NCBI GenBank assembly: GCA_009746045.1
Contig: RPFO01000084.1
Coordinates: 1,772,816 to 1,836,815, forward strand
From: Mesostigma viride
Lineage: Eukaryota; Streptophyta; Mesostigmatophyceae; Mesostigmatales; Mesostigmataceae
Direction of reading: 5' to 3'
Length of the DNA stretch: 64,000 bases
The position numbers and the translations under genes are program-made. Positions 31,241 through 42,090 of the stretch are shown piece after piece. Every line of letters begins with the position of its first letter. Within the stretch, counting starts at the first letter, position 1. The notes below the pieces were generated by a model. It did not search any database, was not told where the DNA came from, and worked only from the letters and a program-made list of their open reading frames with translations.

Positions 31241-33492
31241 GGGGTCCGGACACACCTGAACCCCCCCAAATTGAATACACATGTTTTGCACTCAATACCC
31301 ATTCTGGCAATGCAAATTATGATGGGGGACCATAAATATGACCCTTGGGCATGCATCTGGCTACTTTTTGAGTTCAAGGCCCATCACCATCCATGTGCAC
31401 GGAGCTATTTTTAGCGCGCACACCCCCTAAAAGCACGGATTGCCTAGGACAACCCCCCCACACTTGTGGACCAAACACCATATTCCAGTAAAATCCCCAC
31501 CCAGACCAAGGAATGGAGCTAATTTGCAGCACCAAAATCGCACGTCTGGGCATACTTTGGCAGTTTACCAAAAAATACGTCTTTTTTGTGACTAAAAAAA
31601 AAAAATCAAATCAAATACGCATGGGTTGGGCCCAGGGAGATATAGATAACTTCCACAGGGTGGGAATATCAATGGGACCAATTTTCAGCTCATTCTGACC
31701 GCGTATGTGAACAAACATCACTTTTGTATGAAAAAAAAAATGCACGAAAATACGGTTTTATGCCAAATGGCTGCACCAATCACCCCCTTGCCCACCACCA
31801 AGTGGGGCAAACAAGGTGCCAGCAAGTTATTTATCATGCAAACTATCTTGGAATCAAAATTCAGGTCATTCTGAGCTAGACTGATGGCATAAACTAGTGT
31901 CCTCAACTGCCACCCCTCAACCCTAGTATAGACTGGCATGAGCTCAAACATAACCCTTTTCATCACCTGCCCACCACAAATCATCAGAATCCTAACATAG
32001 ACGGCTGCCAATTGAGTTATACAAACAGCCACCAAATGCAGGATCAAGCTGAGCATGAGCCTTGAGTACTAGAGAGGTCATTCATAGCATGCAGCACCAC
32101 ACTATGGTAGCATAGTTGGCAATCTTCATTGGTAATAACAGAAATGTTTAGAGGCCCAAGCAACGTTCAATAGCAACAGAAACATGTGGGATTAGATGGG
32201 TGACTCGTACATGCTAGCCACACCCCACACCTCACCATGGTTGTAAACCATGCTCAACAATAAGGTGCATAAACAGCATGCTCATCTACACGTGCTATGC
32301 TGACTTAGAGTAGAGGATGATGCCTCAATCAACCAGCAATAATAACACAATGTTCTAACCCTGCAGGTTCACATCACCCCGTTCAAAAACCAACCAACAA
32401 AACAGAACTGTAAGCGCAAACACGAAATACAGCAAAGCCATAAGAGAAATGGCTTGCAGCCATCCTCATAAGCATGGCTAGCATCCTTGAGAGCACATTG
32501 ATTGTGAAGCATAGTGGCTGTGATCCACAAATCTAAAGAGGACGCACACGTAAGCATAGCTTACACATATACAAAGCATGGCCAGCAAGAGAAGTATAGC
32601 CACCTTGTTTCCCAGCACGTTGAGACGCACGGTTCATATGCTCGCCAGCTTGTTGCATGCCGCCCTCGAGGCATGCCGGGGTACGTGTTGAATATGCAAT
32701 ATAAGCACTCTGCCATCCAAATCCTTCCATATATCATTACATTAACGTAGCAGCTTACCTTGATATTACCCAATCCTAGACAGGATTTCAGAGCTTGCCA
32801 CGCATAACGTAAGCGAATCGGTTGAAAGCTGCCGGAAAACTAGAGACGTGCATGCAGCAAGCGGCGAACAAAACAACGCACCCTTCCAGGAAACCGTGCT
32901 GAAAGCTTAGAATAAAGGGATTTCTAAACGCAATAGACTTCGGGGGTAACCACTGGATAATAGACGTACAATGGCATGCTATCTTTCCTGACAAGGCGCG
33001 CAAGAAATGCCAGCCACCCATGGACGGGTTGACAGCGCATAAAGCAGGACCTGGCGTTTTCTTTCCGAAAATGACGAGGAAAAGTAATAAAATAAAAGGT
33101 TCTTTAACATTTTCAATCTCCCCGTTAATGAACGTTGCTTTCTGCATCGCTAGGGACTAAGAACCTTTGTAATTATCGCTGTAGGCATGTATTGCTGCTT
33201 ATTCGTTGCGGCAAGATTTCCGGGCCAGACCCCCTCGCAAACGCGGATGAAAAATGGCATCGATCTCGTCAATAATGCATCTTCGGCTACGCAAGATCAT
33301 GATGAAACTTTGATTTGACGCATCTGCATAATTTTCTGCGGTCTTATTGCCATATTACTGCATTTATTACCTAACGCACGTCGCCATGGCCAACTTGGCG
33401 CAAGGGCTACGCGCATCGTGCACCACAATTTCACGTGCCGGGTACCGGCGCGAATTTTTTGGCGCGAAATAATTCCGGTGTGTCCGGACCCC
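31241..33492. mobile_element. 2.25-kb DNA transposon, copy 1 (in gag of element D)
   Basis: Terminal inverted repeats GGGGTCCGGACACACC at both ends (31241 and 33477-33492). A nearly identical copy in inverse orientation is at 48759-51007. End B includes CCGGAATTATTTCGCGCC and end A includes CTGAACCCCCCCAAATTG. No target duplication is apparent by eye. ORFs such as 32056-31718 and 33147-32788 (minus) are unrecognised, and no transposase motif was seen, so it is probably non-autonomous. The insertion splits gag of D and so is younger than D. Confidence 0.75.
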
Positions 33493-34108
33493 TTAAAGAG
33501 CCACGTGTAGCCTTATCCAGCCCAGAGACCTTCAACCAGTTGGTCAGGGCTATGTTATCTGCCACGTTGAAACCGTGGGCCCTGCCTTCCTCAACCATTT
33601 TGCAATAGTTAAGGAAATTCTGGATGAGATCCCCCTTGACCTCCCACCCTTGGTACTTGTCTTGCCAATGGATGCCGACCTTCTTTCGCTGGTCTTCAAG
33701 CAACTCCTTCAGCTCAGCTACATACCCTGCCCAGGCCTTGTTGGCCTTCTTACATTCCCTGGTTAGGTCCTTGATCTGATCAGTGCACTTGCCAAACGTG
33801 CTGCTGCCTATCCAGATCTGATAGTAGTTGGTACCCCCGTACAAACTAGGAAACCCTTCCAGCCCTTCCACAAACTCTTCAGCCTGCTTAGGCTTAGAGT
33901 CAGATGTCACAGGTTGCAGCTGATTAACAATTAATAATCCCTGAGTGGTAAGGTCAAAACCATGAACAGCTTGTGCATTATTATTATTCATAGGAAGATT
34001 GGTGATCTCTCCGGTAACCCCCACGTCATCTACGTGAGCGGTCCCACTACCTGCACCACCACCATTCCCACTGGCTGGGGCACCCTTGCTACGGCGCCCG
34101 TCTGCCAT
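33493..34108 (-). CDS. Gag N-terminal part, element D
   Basis: Starts MADGRRSKGAPASGNGGG, a Gly/Ala-rich leader, followed by helical capsid-like sequence (KPKQAEEFVEGLEGFPS, ECKKANKAWAGYVAELKELLEDQRKK). It ends at the DNA transposon boundary at 33492. Together with 30726-31240 it represents one Gag. The short gap to ORF1 upstream (34109-34277) is non-coding. Confidence 0.7.
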
Positions 34109-34277
34109 TCTGCACTAGAAGCTATTCAAAAGAACACCTCAGCAAAGCAGCAGAAAATATGTACAAAAGTTGTCGCCACTGCCGCTTGCGCCGGTGTCGC
34201 TCCCGCCCCGCGAAATGCCGCTGAAAAGTCGACAAAAAAAAATGTCGACGAGTACTGCAAAAGAAAATTAGGCCGAC

Positions 34278-34988
34278 CTAGTAGTCAAGGCCCCTGAAGT
34301 CGCAGTACGTGTATACGAACTCACGATCCTCCATATCCAGCTCTGGACCTGCACCGGTGTGAATTAAAACCGGCGTGCTCCCCGCCGCGTAAGTTGCGAC
34401 GCGCCGACGCGCGACGAGGCGCAGAGGATGTGTAAAGATCGTCAATAATTCCCACCCCGCGGGAATCCACTCTCGCACAGAGGCGAGAAATGCCACCAGG
34501 TTAATTAAAACCTGGCGCTCGCGACTGCGCACGCCGCGTGTGAGCAGCGATAACAGCGCGAGATCCTGAAACAAATTTGTCGACACCGCCGGCGCGCCCC
34601 CCGTGCGTAGCGATGCCCAGTTTTGTAGGTTTCTCTGGTAACCGGTGAGTGAAGAGATGATGTTGTCCAACTCTTCAATGGCAGTCGTGACTTCTGTCAC
34701 CGACCGCAGACCTCCCCGCACCTGGACCGTAAATGTCGATAAAATATTGCGGATCTGGTCCAAGAGTGCGCGTACAGCCGGCACCAGTGCTGGCAAATCG
34801 GGGTCCTCGGGGTTATCCCCGAGCAATGCGTGAGCTGCACGCTGCTGACGATGAAGCTCGTCGAGCGAGACGGTGACTTCGTCGAGCAATTGCTGCCACG
34901 ACGGCACAGTCGGTCTTGACGAAGAACCAGCCGGCGGAGCGGCTATTTCCTCATCGTCCGGAATCCGAGATTCTTCAGAATTTGGCAT
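34278..34988 (-). CDS. ORF1 upstream of gag, element D
   Basis: A 236-residue ORF starting MPNSEESRIPDDEE, only about 15 nt after the P site. The N-terminus is acidic and the rest helical (LLDEVTVSLDELHRQQRAAHALLGDN, TTAIEELDNIISSLTGYQRNLQNWASL), suggesting a coiled-coil or helical-bundle protein. It occupies the same place as ORF1 of A1/A2 and the pre-gag ORFs of F. The segment LLTRGVRSRERQVLINLV and a following WIPAGW faintly resemble LLSGRRVQGNRVRLVRLL and WLPTW in the F ORF. No known family. Confidence 0.65.
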   Translation of the reverse strand: MPNSEESRIPDDEEIAAPPAGSSSRPTVPSWQQLLDEVTVSLDELHRQQRAAHALLGDNPEDPDLPALVPAVRALLDQIRNILSTFTVQVRGGLRSVTEVTTAIEELDNIISSLTGYQRNLQNWASLRTGGAPAVSTNLFQDLALLSLLTRGVRSRERQVLINLVAFLASVREWIPAGWELLTIFTHPLRLVARRRVATYAAGSTPVLIHTGAGPELDMEDREFVYTYCDFRGLDY

Positions 34989-35003
34989 CTTTTTGACAGA
35001 GCG

Positions 35004-35012
35004 TGTAATACG
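35004..35012 (-). promoter_or_regulatory. P site after 5' LTR, element D
   Basis: Sense CGTATTACA directly after the AACT end of the LTR. Its complement is at 26595-26603. Confidence 0.65.
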
Positions 35013-35633
35013 AGTTGTGAGGGTAAGAATGCCACGAATTCCGCCATGGTTCTTGCAGGAAGTTGCCTTTATTAATAATCAGGAAACACAGACGTAAGTC
35101 ACGTCACTTCCAAGACTGCACGCAGCACAGGCGACAGGGTCGCAGTGCCAAGAGAACGTGCACGCAAGAACTAGCGTCCCGGTGTGACCAAGTCACTCAT
35201 ATACATAGGTTGTTAGGGACGCGTCCAAGTATTCAGCTGCACTGTCACAGCTGAACTGTCAATCAATTGATTACACAGACTCTGGCACGCCTTTGGCGCG
35301 CAGATCTATCAATTGTCCATACGGCTAGTCCTGTGGACCTATCCGTACACTAGTCAGCATCAATTGTCTCATAGGTCCTGGCGCGCTACAGCACGCCTAC
35401 CTATCAATTGACCATCAAGTCCTGTACAAGTCCTGTCAACGTCCTGCGGACTATCAAAGTGACACTTGTACATCCTGTGTCCGTACGCGCCCACAGTGGC
35501 GCGCCGGGTACTGTCGGCACAGCCTAGGAAACGTCATAACTTTTACGTTCCTTAACCAAATGAGGCGTTCAAGGTGCCGCTGGAAAGAGCGTAACAATCT
35601 CTATCCATCTAACGTAAATCCTTTACGTTAACT
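35013..35633 (-). repeat. 5' LTR of element D
   Basis: 621 bp with AGTT and AACT ends, partner of 25535-26151. Followed by the target duplication GATCC (35634-35638). Confidence 0.92.
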
Positions 35634-35638
35634 GATCC

Positions 35639-37985
35639 AAGGCACGTGTACAGGTTGTCCTGGGCTCATGTCAAGGAAAGAAGGCCACATGCAATCTGGC
35701 CTGCAGACGGGCCAGGCCCTCCCAGCTGGGTTGAGGAGCCAGGCCAGAGCCAGGCAGCAGCAGCTAACAATCCTCTGGTGGTGGATGATGGTCTGTCCCT
35801 GCTGGAAGATGACGAGCAGGAGGAGGCTGCTGAAGCAACTGTCACAAGGCCAGAGGGGACAGGGCAGCCACCTAAGGCCCGGGGGCCTCTCATGGCGGAC
35901 GTCATCCGAGCACTCATGCGCAGCAAACATGATCCCAAGGTATCCAAGCTCACGGGGTGGGGGTCGTGCTGGGCAGCTACAATGGAGGTAGATACCAACT
36001 CACAGGTGTCTGTCATCAGGGAAGAGGATGCTGTAGGCTTACAGATGTCCCATCCCAGTTGCCTTGCTGTGTCTGATTTCTCAGGAAAGGTGTCCATGAA
36101 GATCCTTGGGGAAGTGAGTGTGCCTATCTTAGGGGTGCCCACCACGTTCTGTGTGGTAGAGGGCTATAAGGGGCCTGCCATTCTGGGTCAGAACTTCTTG
36201 TGCATGCCAGGGGTTACTTTGACCTCTGATGAGTTGGCACTAGAAGGTAGGGGCAGCCTCCCCCTTGAAAGATATCACTATTCCCAGGGTCTTGCAGTGG
36301 CGGTGAAGGCTGTTAGGAGTCAGCCAGCTGAGGGTCCTCAAGGTCAGGAGCCCATAGCTGAGGACCTGTTGATAATCCCAACCGCCTATGATCCAAGGCA
36401 GTTAGGGGTAAACAGGTACCAGATAGCTGCTCACAGTCCTATTCCCTGGCGCCAGCTAGTCAAGATGATGCAGAGCCCCAAGATGGCTAAGGCATGGACT
36501 CTTGGCTTTGTTGCTTCTGGGCATGAGTGGATAGTTTCCAACTGTGCAGAACCTGTGGATGAGCTGCCAGAAGTTCACCAGCTGCTCAGATTGATGTTTG
36601 TCCTCAAGCTCAAGGAGGTAGATGGTGTCCAGGTGCCACATGTCAGACCAGTTGTGACCGAGTATCATGGCACTGGCCAGTTGTTAGATGAGGAGCTCTA
36701 TACTCCAGGGATGCTGCATGACACGTGGAGGATTCTGCTGTGTATATTTCTGTCTTTTCTGGTTAAGGGTGTGCCCTATAGCTCTGTGCTGATTGATTTC
36801 AAGAGGGCTTTTCTCAAGGGTGACCAAGATCAGGCTAGGCAGACTTGGAGAGATATCCCTCCTTTCTTTGTGACTGTACCTGCTGTATGGAGAGCAGAGA
36901 TAAAGGCCAGGTACCTGAGAATTCTGAAAGGGTTGGAAGGTCTCAGGTCCAGTCCCATTATCTGGAGAAAGAGCCTAGAGAAATTCTTGAAGAATACTTG
37001 TGGGTTCTCGGTGTCTCCAGTGGATCCCTGTTTGTTCCAAGGGTCCTACAATGGCCTTCCTGTCTTTGCCTCACTGCATGGTGATGACCTTCATCTCATA
37101 GGTCCACCAGACTGGGTTGAGGCTGTCTTGGCTAAAATCCAGAAGCGGTTTGAGCTGGGTAAGATACAGCACATGGTGGAGAATGAGCCTATGGTCTTCT
37201 GTGGCATGCAGGCTACGTTGTTCCAAGCCAAGGGCTCGTGGTTCATCAGGATGGAGGGTGGTAAGGACTACCCACAGCAGATTGTAGATGCATTGCACGA
37301 GCCCATCACGCAGGCTAGGTGTGCTACCATCAGGGGCATGCTGGCATGGCTTGCAAGTATATGTGCCCCTGACTTGCTGGTTTTGAGTCGACTTACTGAT
37401 TCCCAGCTGGTTGAGGTGGGTGATGAGAGTGTGGTGCAGGCTGTCATGATGTCTCCCCCTCTCATACTGGGTCCTGTGGATTTGTACAAGCCCCTTGACA
37501 TGGTTCTCTATGTGGACAGTTCTATGGATAATAGGAAGGTCACAGAGGTCAGGGGCAGGGCAGCAGCATTAGTTACCCTGGAGCAAGATCACACCTCACT
37601 TGTTACCTGGTACAGTCGGTTGCAGAACAGGGTTACACCCAGCAGTGATATTGCTGAGTGCAGGGCAATCTGTGAAGGGCTGCATACTGCTCTTTACTTG
37701 AGGGAGCTCTTCTACCAGCTATGTCAAGTGGCTTCCTGTAGGTTGCAGCTGCACACACTGGTGAGGACTGATAGCATGGGCATGGTGCAATTTGTGCACA
37801 GGCAGCTGGCCAGGAGCAGGGACCTTGACTACTTGTTGCTCAAGGAGATGTCCTACCTAGCTCACATTGAACATGTGCCTGGTGTGGACAACGCTGCAGA
37901 TGCCCTCACCAAGCTGGAGGAGAAGGCGGAGAGGCAGTACCCCCTGCTCCGTGGGCTCATGGACCCCTTACACGGGCGGCCATAG
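35639..37985 (+). CDS. Pol second half: protease, RT, RNase H, element A2
   Basis: Continuation of A2 pol after the GATCC duplication. It begins with the integrase tail (YRLSWAHVK). Protease: MEVDTNSQVSVI (catalytic Asp near 35990) and AILGQNFL. RT: VLIDFKRAFLKGD, GLRSSPIIWRKSL and SLHGDDLHL (HGDD at 37077-37088). RNase H: YVDSSMDNRK, SDIAECRAICEG, TDSMGMVQFVH, ADALTKL. The stop at about 37985 is followed by a 1-kb 3' untranslated region. The frame is open throughout this half. HGDD replaces the YVDD usual in copia RTs. Confidence 0.85.
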
Positions 37986-38464
37986 AGACAAGGCCTTGCT
38001 TCAGCTTGGGTGCCCCCAGTGGGCTGCTTGACCAAAGTACCAAGTGGTGACTGGTGCTTACTGGTTGACAGCCGGTCCTTCAGGGTTAGGTACACCCTCC
38101 TGGACAGGAGTTGGTGTGGAATGTCACTCCTACCAGCTGAGAATCATGCCTGGCCCTCCCCATGGGGTTCAGAAGAGTCGCCAGGACGCCTTTGGCCTCA
38201 TACAGTTAGGCCATGCAAGGGCAACCCGAATGTTGGTTCTTACAGGTTGCTGTATATATGTTTTCTAGTGCTTGTTTCCAACCTGTTGCTAATAAAGAAC
38301 CTGGTTGTGTGACCATGTGGAACATGGTTGCCAGGGGGCCACATTCTGGGTTATATAATGCTTGAATAAAACATAATCATGTCATGTCATTCTCATGTTG
38401 TTCTCATGGTTGTAATGTTTCTCTTGTGTAAAGTTCCAGGTCACCTATAAACCTGGAGGTTGGG

Positions 38465-38639
38465 GGTGGGGTTCAATTCCCCAGCAGAGCCACAGCCTGG
38501 CATGAGTGATTCCTGGGCTTAACACCCAGTGAAGACATGGGCTCCCCAATAAGGCAGTATTTGTATAGGTGCTACCTGAGTCTCTTTGAGCATAAAAGGG
38601 AAAGGCTGGCCAAGGCGGGCGCCATAAGAACGGGCGCCT
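38465..38639 (+). promoter_or_regulatory. T-arm plus paired GGCGCC motif, element A2
   Basis: GGTGGGGTTCAATTCCCC, a T-arm-like hairpin with a 5-bp stem, then about 130 nt, then two GGGCGCC copies 9 nt apart. Conserved in order with A3 and D. Confidence 0.6.
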
Positions 38640-38667
38640 GTGATAACTGTGAAAGATCAGGAACTCA

Positions 38668-38677
38668 CAATAGTACG
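38668..38677 (+). promoter_or_regulatory. P' site of element A2
   Basis: CAATAGTACG, the exact complement of the P site after the A2 5' LTR. 322 nt before the 3' LTR. Confidence 0.7.
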
Positions 38678-38999
38678 TTCTTGCATGGCATCCTGTAATC
38701 CCAGCCATTGGACTAGGTAATGTGCCTTGACTTTAATCTAGCACCAAGTTCCCAAGGAGTAAGGAAAGGTTGGGAGCTGACCAAGGGGTCAGGGGATAAC
38801 CTGGGGTGACCTCTGATTCACTGGCCAGTACACCTAGCCTGGTCCAAGGGCAGATATGTTGTTACCCAAAGGAGGCAGGAACCCTGGGCCCTCAAAGGTC
38901 TGATCAACCTCAAGGGACCAAGCGGTCTGTGGCTGAGTGGGCACAAGCAAGGTTAGGCTTGTTTCAAGCTGGTCCAGCTCCAAAAGAAGAAAGGGTTGG

Positions 39000-39645
39000 A
39001 GTTAGCATTTTGGGCAACCAATATGCTAAGTGGATGCAGTTTGGAAAGACCTTTCCAACGCCGTGCTGACCGCCTGAAACAGACAAGGGACGAGAAAGAT
39101 ATGAGGTCCCGAAGTCCTAGCCGTCCGTGGCCGACTAGGGTACAGTCCTCTGGTATAGTGGACAGGACACGTGGCAGGCCGTGCCTGCACAGGCTTAGCC
39201 TGACTATCACGTGACTGTGGTCCACGTAGACCAGAGGAGCAGCAGCCTGTGGCTGGTGGAATACAGGACTGGCACAGGTCTGCAAGGATACTAGGCCTTG
39301 CAGGCTTGTGACAGGTCCTGTACTTCCTAGGTTGCAGAGTCTAGGCAAATCCAGTTCGTCCTGGCTCTGCACTGATGCCAGTGGACGTTGAGGATTTGCT
39401 TGCCTGCCTGCACGTGCCTCGTCACGCCGATGGGAACGAGGAACAACGCAAAGGATATAGCTTGGTCATGGGGGATGACCAGCTATCTTGGCAAGCACGA
39501 ACCGAGGCTCCCACATTGGACGTGGAACCGCTCACCGTGGTCGTGGCTTGGTGCGCGGGTTAAAAGGTTGCTGCCTTGCAACTTTGGCTCATCCCGTTGT
39601 GTGCGTGAGAGACCAGGAACTCACAGTTCTGGCTGCTCGCTAACT
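39000..39645 (+). repeat. 3' LTR of element A2
   Basis: 646 bp, AGTTAGCATTTTGGG to GCTCGCTAACT, followed by TTATG. Inserted at the end of the readable pol of element F (39646). Confidence 0.9.
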
Positions 39646-41749
39646 TTATGAACCAAGTCTGCCACACAAGGTTCTTGCCCTGGGGCATACTTCAATGGGG
39701 GTAGCAAATTTTACAGAAGCAATGTTGGTGTTAAGAAGTTTTTGAAGGGAAATTTTGAAATGATTCAGATCAACACCACCCAGGTCCTGGATGGATAGTC
39801 TATCACTGGAGATAATTACACCAGGGTAAGATAGAAAAGGATCCCCCAACAAAGCATTACCTTTATAACCTTCCAATACCTGAAAAGGTGTGGGGATACC
39901 AAGTATAGTCAACATGACCTGACCTTGTACCTTGAGGGATGACTGCCCTGAGAAATCAGCCACATGGTGCCAGGGTGAAGGTTCCAAGGGCATATGGGGC
40001 ACAGCCAGTGCACTAATAATGCTGACCTGGGCTTGTGTGTCCACTGCAACCGTAAATGGGCTATTGTCATTCTGCCCAACCTTCCCCACCTTAGCTGATC
40101 CTGCAGCAGTTTGAGCTTTGGCTCTATGAGCTGACTGTAAGATGCGAACAGCTTCTGCTAGGCTGCGTTTGGAAGATGCAGCTAGTGGCTGAGCTGTGTT
40201 CACAATTGAAGAGGTGAGAGGTTGCTGCTCACCTGTTTTGCCATTGTAACCCTCTGCTGCAGGGGGCCAAGCCTGCAGGGACTGCCTACAATCATCAAGG
40301 GTGACCTGGGTGTCACAGTGGGTGTGGCTCTCACACTCACCAGTGGGTGTTCCAAACAACCACTCACTGGGCAACGCTGGGATGCCAGGCAACTGTACAG
40401 GGCTGTCGGCCAACAGCTCTTCCTCCTCTGCCACGTCTGACACAGTTGGAAAATACAATTTCATCCTGTGAGGTGAACACCTGTGAATCTTTCCCGTGTC
40501 ATTTTGTTTAACCAGCACTGCCCTGCCAGTGGTATTAAACTTTAGGATGGTGGCTGGCCCATGCCAGGTACCCACCTTGCCTAGTCCCGACTCCTTGTAG
40601 AATAGGACCTGATCCCCTTCTCTGAAGGTGGGACGTGGATGCTTTGCATCCTTGACAGCTAACCTGCTAGCTGTATGTGCTCGCTGTGCATTGTATAGGG
40701 CTAGTACCTCAGGTGGATAAATGCCTGCATGCAATCCATCTGGTGTAATGATCACCCCTTGTGGGGTTTTCATGAGTGGCCTCCTGTTGAGGACTTGGCA
40801 CAGCCTGGTGGACCACAGAGCTCTGTCAGCATATGACCCACTGTCAGCCAGCAGATTACCATCTTCCTTGGCTACAAGGGTTTTAATGGACCTGATGGCC
40901 CTTTCAATAATGCCTTGCCTCTCATGATCTTCTAGCCCAGCCAGATCAATAGCCTCACACCCTGGTTCATTGGCAAGACACGTGAACTGTTGATCCAGTA
41001 ATAATGCCTCCACAGGGTAGTACCTGGCCTGAGCAATCAAGAGAGCCCTGAGCAACTGTGTTTTGTCCATTCCAGGTAATGGTTCAATGGTTGTGTACCG
41101 TGACCATGCATCTTTAAGTGCCAAGTAAGATTGTCCTTTTATATGAAAGACATCTCCTACCACCCTGCCCTTGCACTTAGGTGGGGTAGCTACATGCCAC
41201 TTAGGGGGTTTGGGTGCATTGAACTGACAATGCTGGCAGTGGGATCTGACCACCTGGCATGCACGTCTGAGTGCTGCCCCCCCTATTGCTGCTGCCACCA
41301 CCTCTGCACTCACTTCATGCCCATAAAGGAAGTGCAACTGCAAAGCAAGCTCCTGAATACTGATATGAGCATCCTCTGATGGGGACACTCTGCACACCTT
41401 GGGAACCATAGATGTGAAGGTTGGTTTAGAGACATAATCTTCTGAAACCAGCTGTAGCACCTTTCCAGAACTGCTCACTGCTCTGACAGTGGGGCATGCA
41501 GATGAAAGAGGTGAAGCAGGCACACTCAAGCCAGCATGAGAGGGAGACTCACACTTCTTGCCGTAAGGAGGCCGCTTGCAGTCCTTGGGGTCACCGTGGG
41601 GCGGCCCGTGGCACTTGTTGTGGCACAGGACGTCCAGATGCCCCAGCTCGTCCTCGTTCTTGTGGCAGGTAGGCCGTTCGTGGTACCTCATGCCACAGCG
41701 GGTGCACCGCAGAGAAGACTTGTCCTCCTTGTCCTGCTTGTTGTTGTTT

Positions 41750-41842
<93 letters not shown>

Positions 41843-42090
41843 TTGTTGTTGTTGTTGTTGCTGTTGTTGTTGCTGGAGCTGCCCCCCTTGGAGGGAGACT
41901 GCCCCTTACCCTTGCCCTTGCCCCAGCCCCTGCCCTTGCCCTTGCCCTTGCCCTTGCCCTTGCCCTTAAACATCTGTCCCAGCAGGGACTTCACCTCTGC
42001 CATGGTTACAGGTCTCTTGCTCCTGTCTTCCCTCTCCCTGTCCTCCTCCTCCCTATCCTCCCCCCTGACCCTCTTTACAGAGGTACCCAT
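39646..42090 (-). CDS. Pol (zinc knuckle, integrase, protease), element F, truncated by A2
   Basis: 814 codons. N-terminus basic (KGKGKGKGRGWGKGKG), then a long Asn run encoded by a TTG/AAC microsatellite, then a Cys/His cluster (CTRCGMRYHERPTC, CHNKC). Integrase: FLYGH, HCQHCQF, VGDVFHIKGQSY, WSRYTTIEP, LLLDQQF, RQGIIERAIRSIK; SH3-like end with GKVGTWHGPATIL. Protease follows the integrase: VAVDTQAQVSII and ALLGDPFL. The reading stops at the A2 LTR; RT and RNase H are missing from the window. It overlaps gag by 16 nt in another frame, consistent with frameshift or reinitiation. Shows integrase-before-protease order in a third lineage. Confidence 0.8.
41741..41870. repeat. (TTG)n microsatellite encoding a poly-Asn run
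   Basis: About 40 TTG units with a few changes. On the minus strand they encode a run of about 40 Asn in the F polyprotein. The long open frames on the plus strand here (poly-Val, poly-Leu) are shadows of this repeat. Confidence 0.9.

Larger units (their letters stand above)
25535..35633 (-). mobile_element. Copia-like element D, inserted in A2
   Basis: Nearly complete minus-strand element. LTRs 25535-26151 (617 bp) and 35013-35633 (621 bp) differ by about two substitutions and one 4-bp indel. Target duplication GATCC on both sides. In transcription order: P site, ORF1 (34988-34278), gag (34108-30726, split by a 2.25-kb DNA transposon), pol (30498-27101) with integrase, protease, RT and RNase H, T-arm and P' motifs, polypurine tract and 3' LTR. 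Very young. Coding shows about one break besides the transposon. Confidence 0.92.
37986..38999 (+). other. 3' untranslated region of element A2
   Basis: Non-coding. Holds the T-arm-like motif (38465-38485), a paired GGGCGCC (38615-38639), P' (38668-38677) and a polypurine tract AAAAGAAGAAAGGGTTGG directly before the 3' LTR. Confidence 0.6.
22681..39645 (+). mobile_element. Copia-like element A2, right part (left part inverted at 13.0-14.5 kb)
   Basis: Plus-strand A-family element inserted in F. Parts: 5' LTR and ORF1 (now inverted at 14490-13023), then, after element B, ORF2, gag, integrase half of pol (to 25534), element D, second half of pol (35634-37985), 3' untranslated region and 3' LTR (39000-39645). 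After the 3' LTR comes TTATG, the presumed target duplication; its partner is lost. The LTRs look identical over 490 bp, so the element is very young. Apart from the two large insertions and the inversion it has about one or two breaks. Confidence 0.85.

Noticed and set aside
30726-31310. Taking the D gag frame to begin at 31310, inside the transposon
   Set aside because: The sequence right of 31241 belongs to the transposon end; only the part from 31240 down is Gag.
31718-33147. ORFs of 112 and 119 residues in the DNA transposon as genes
   Set aside because: They recur in copy 2 only because the copies are nearly identical; no domain and no independent sign of coding.
31241-33492. Target duplication TTAA or TTA for the DNA transposon
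   Set aside because: TTAA follows one end in each copy but is not found at the other end.
38465-38485. tRNA genes at the T-arm motifs of A2, A3, B and D
   Set aside because: The 5' half of a tRNA is not found upstream in any of them; kept as a conserved motif only.
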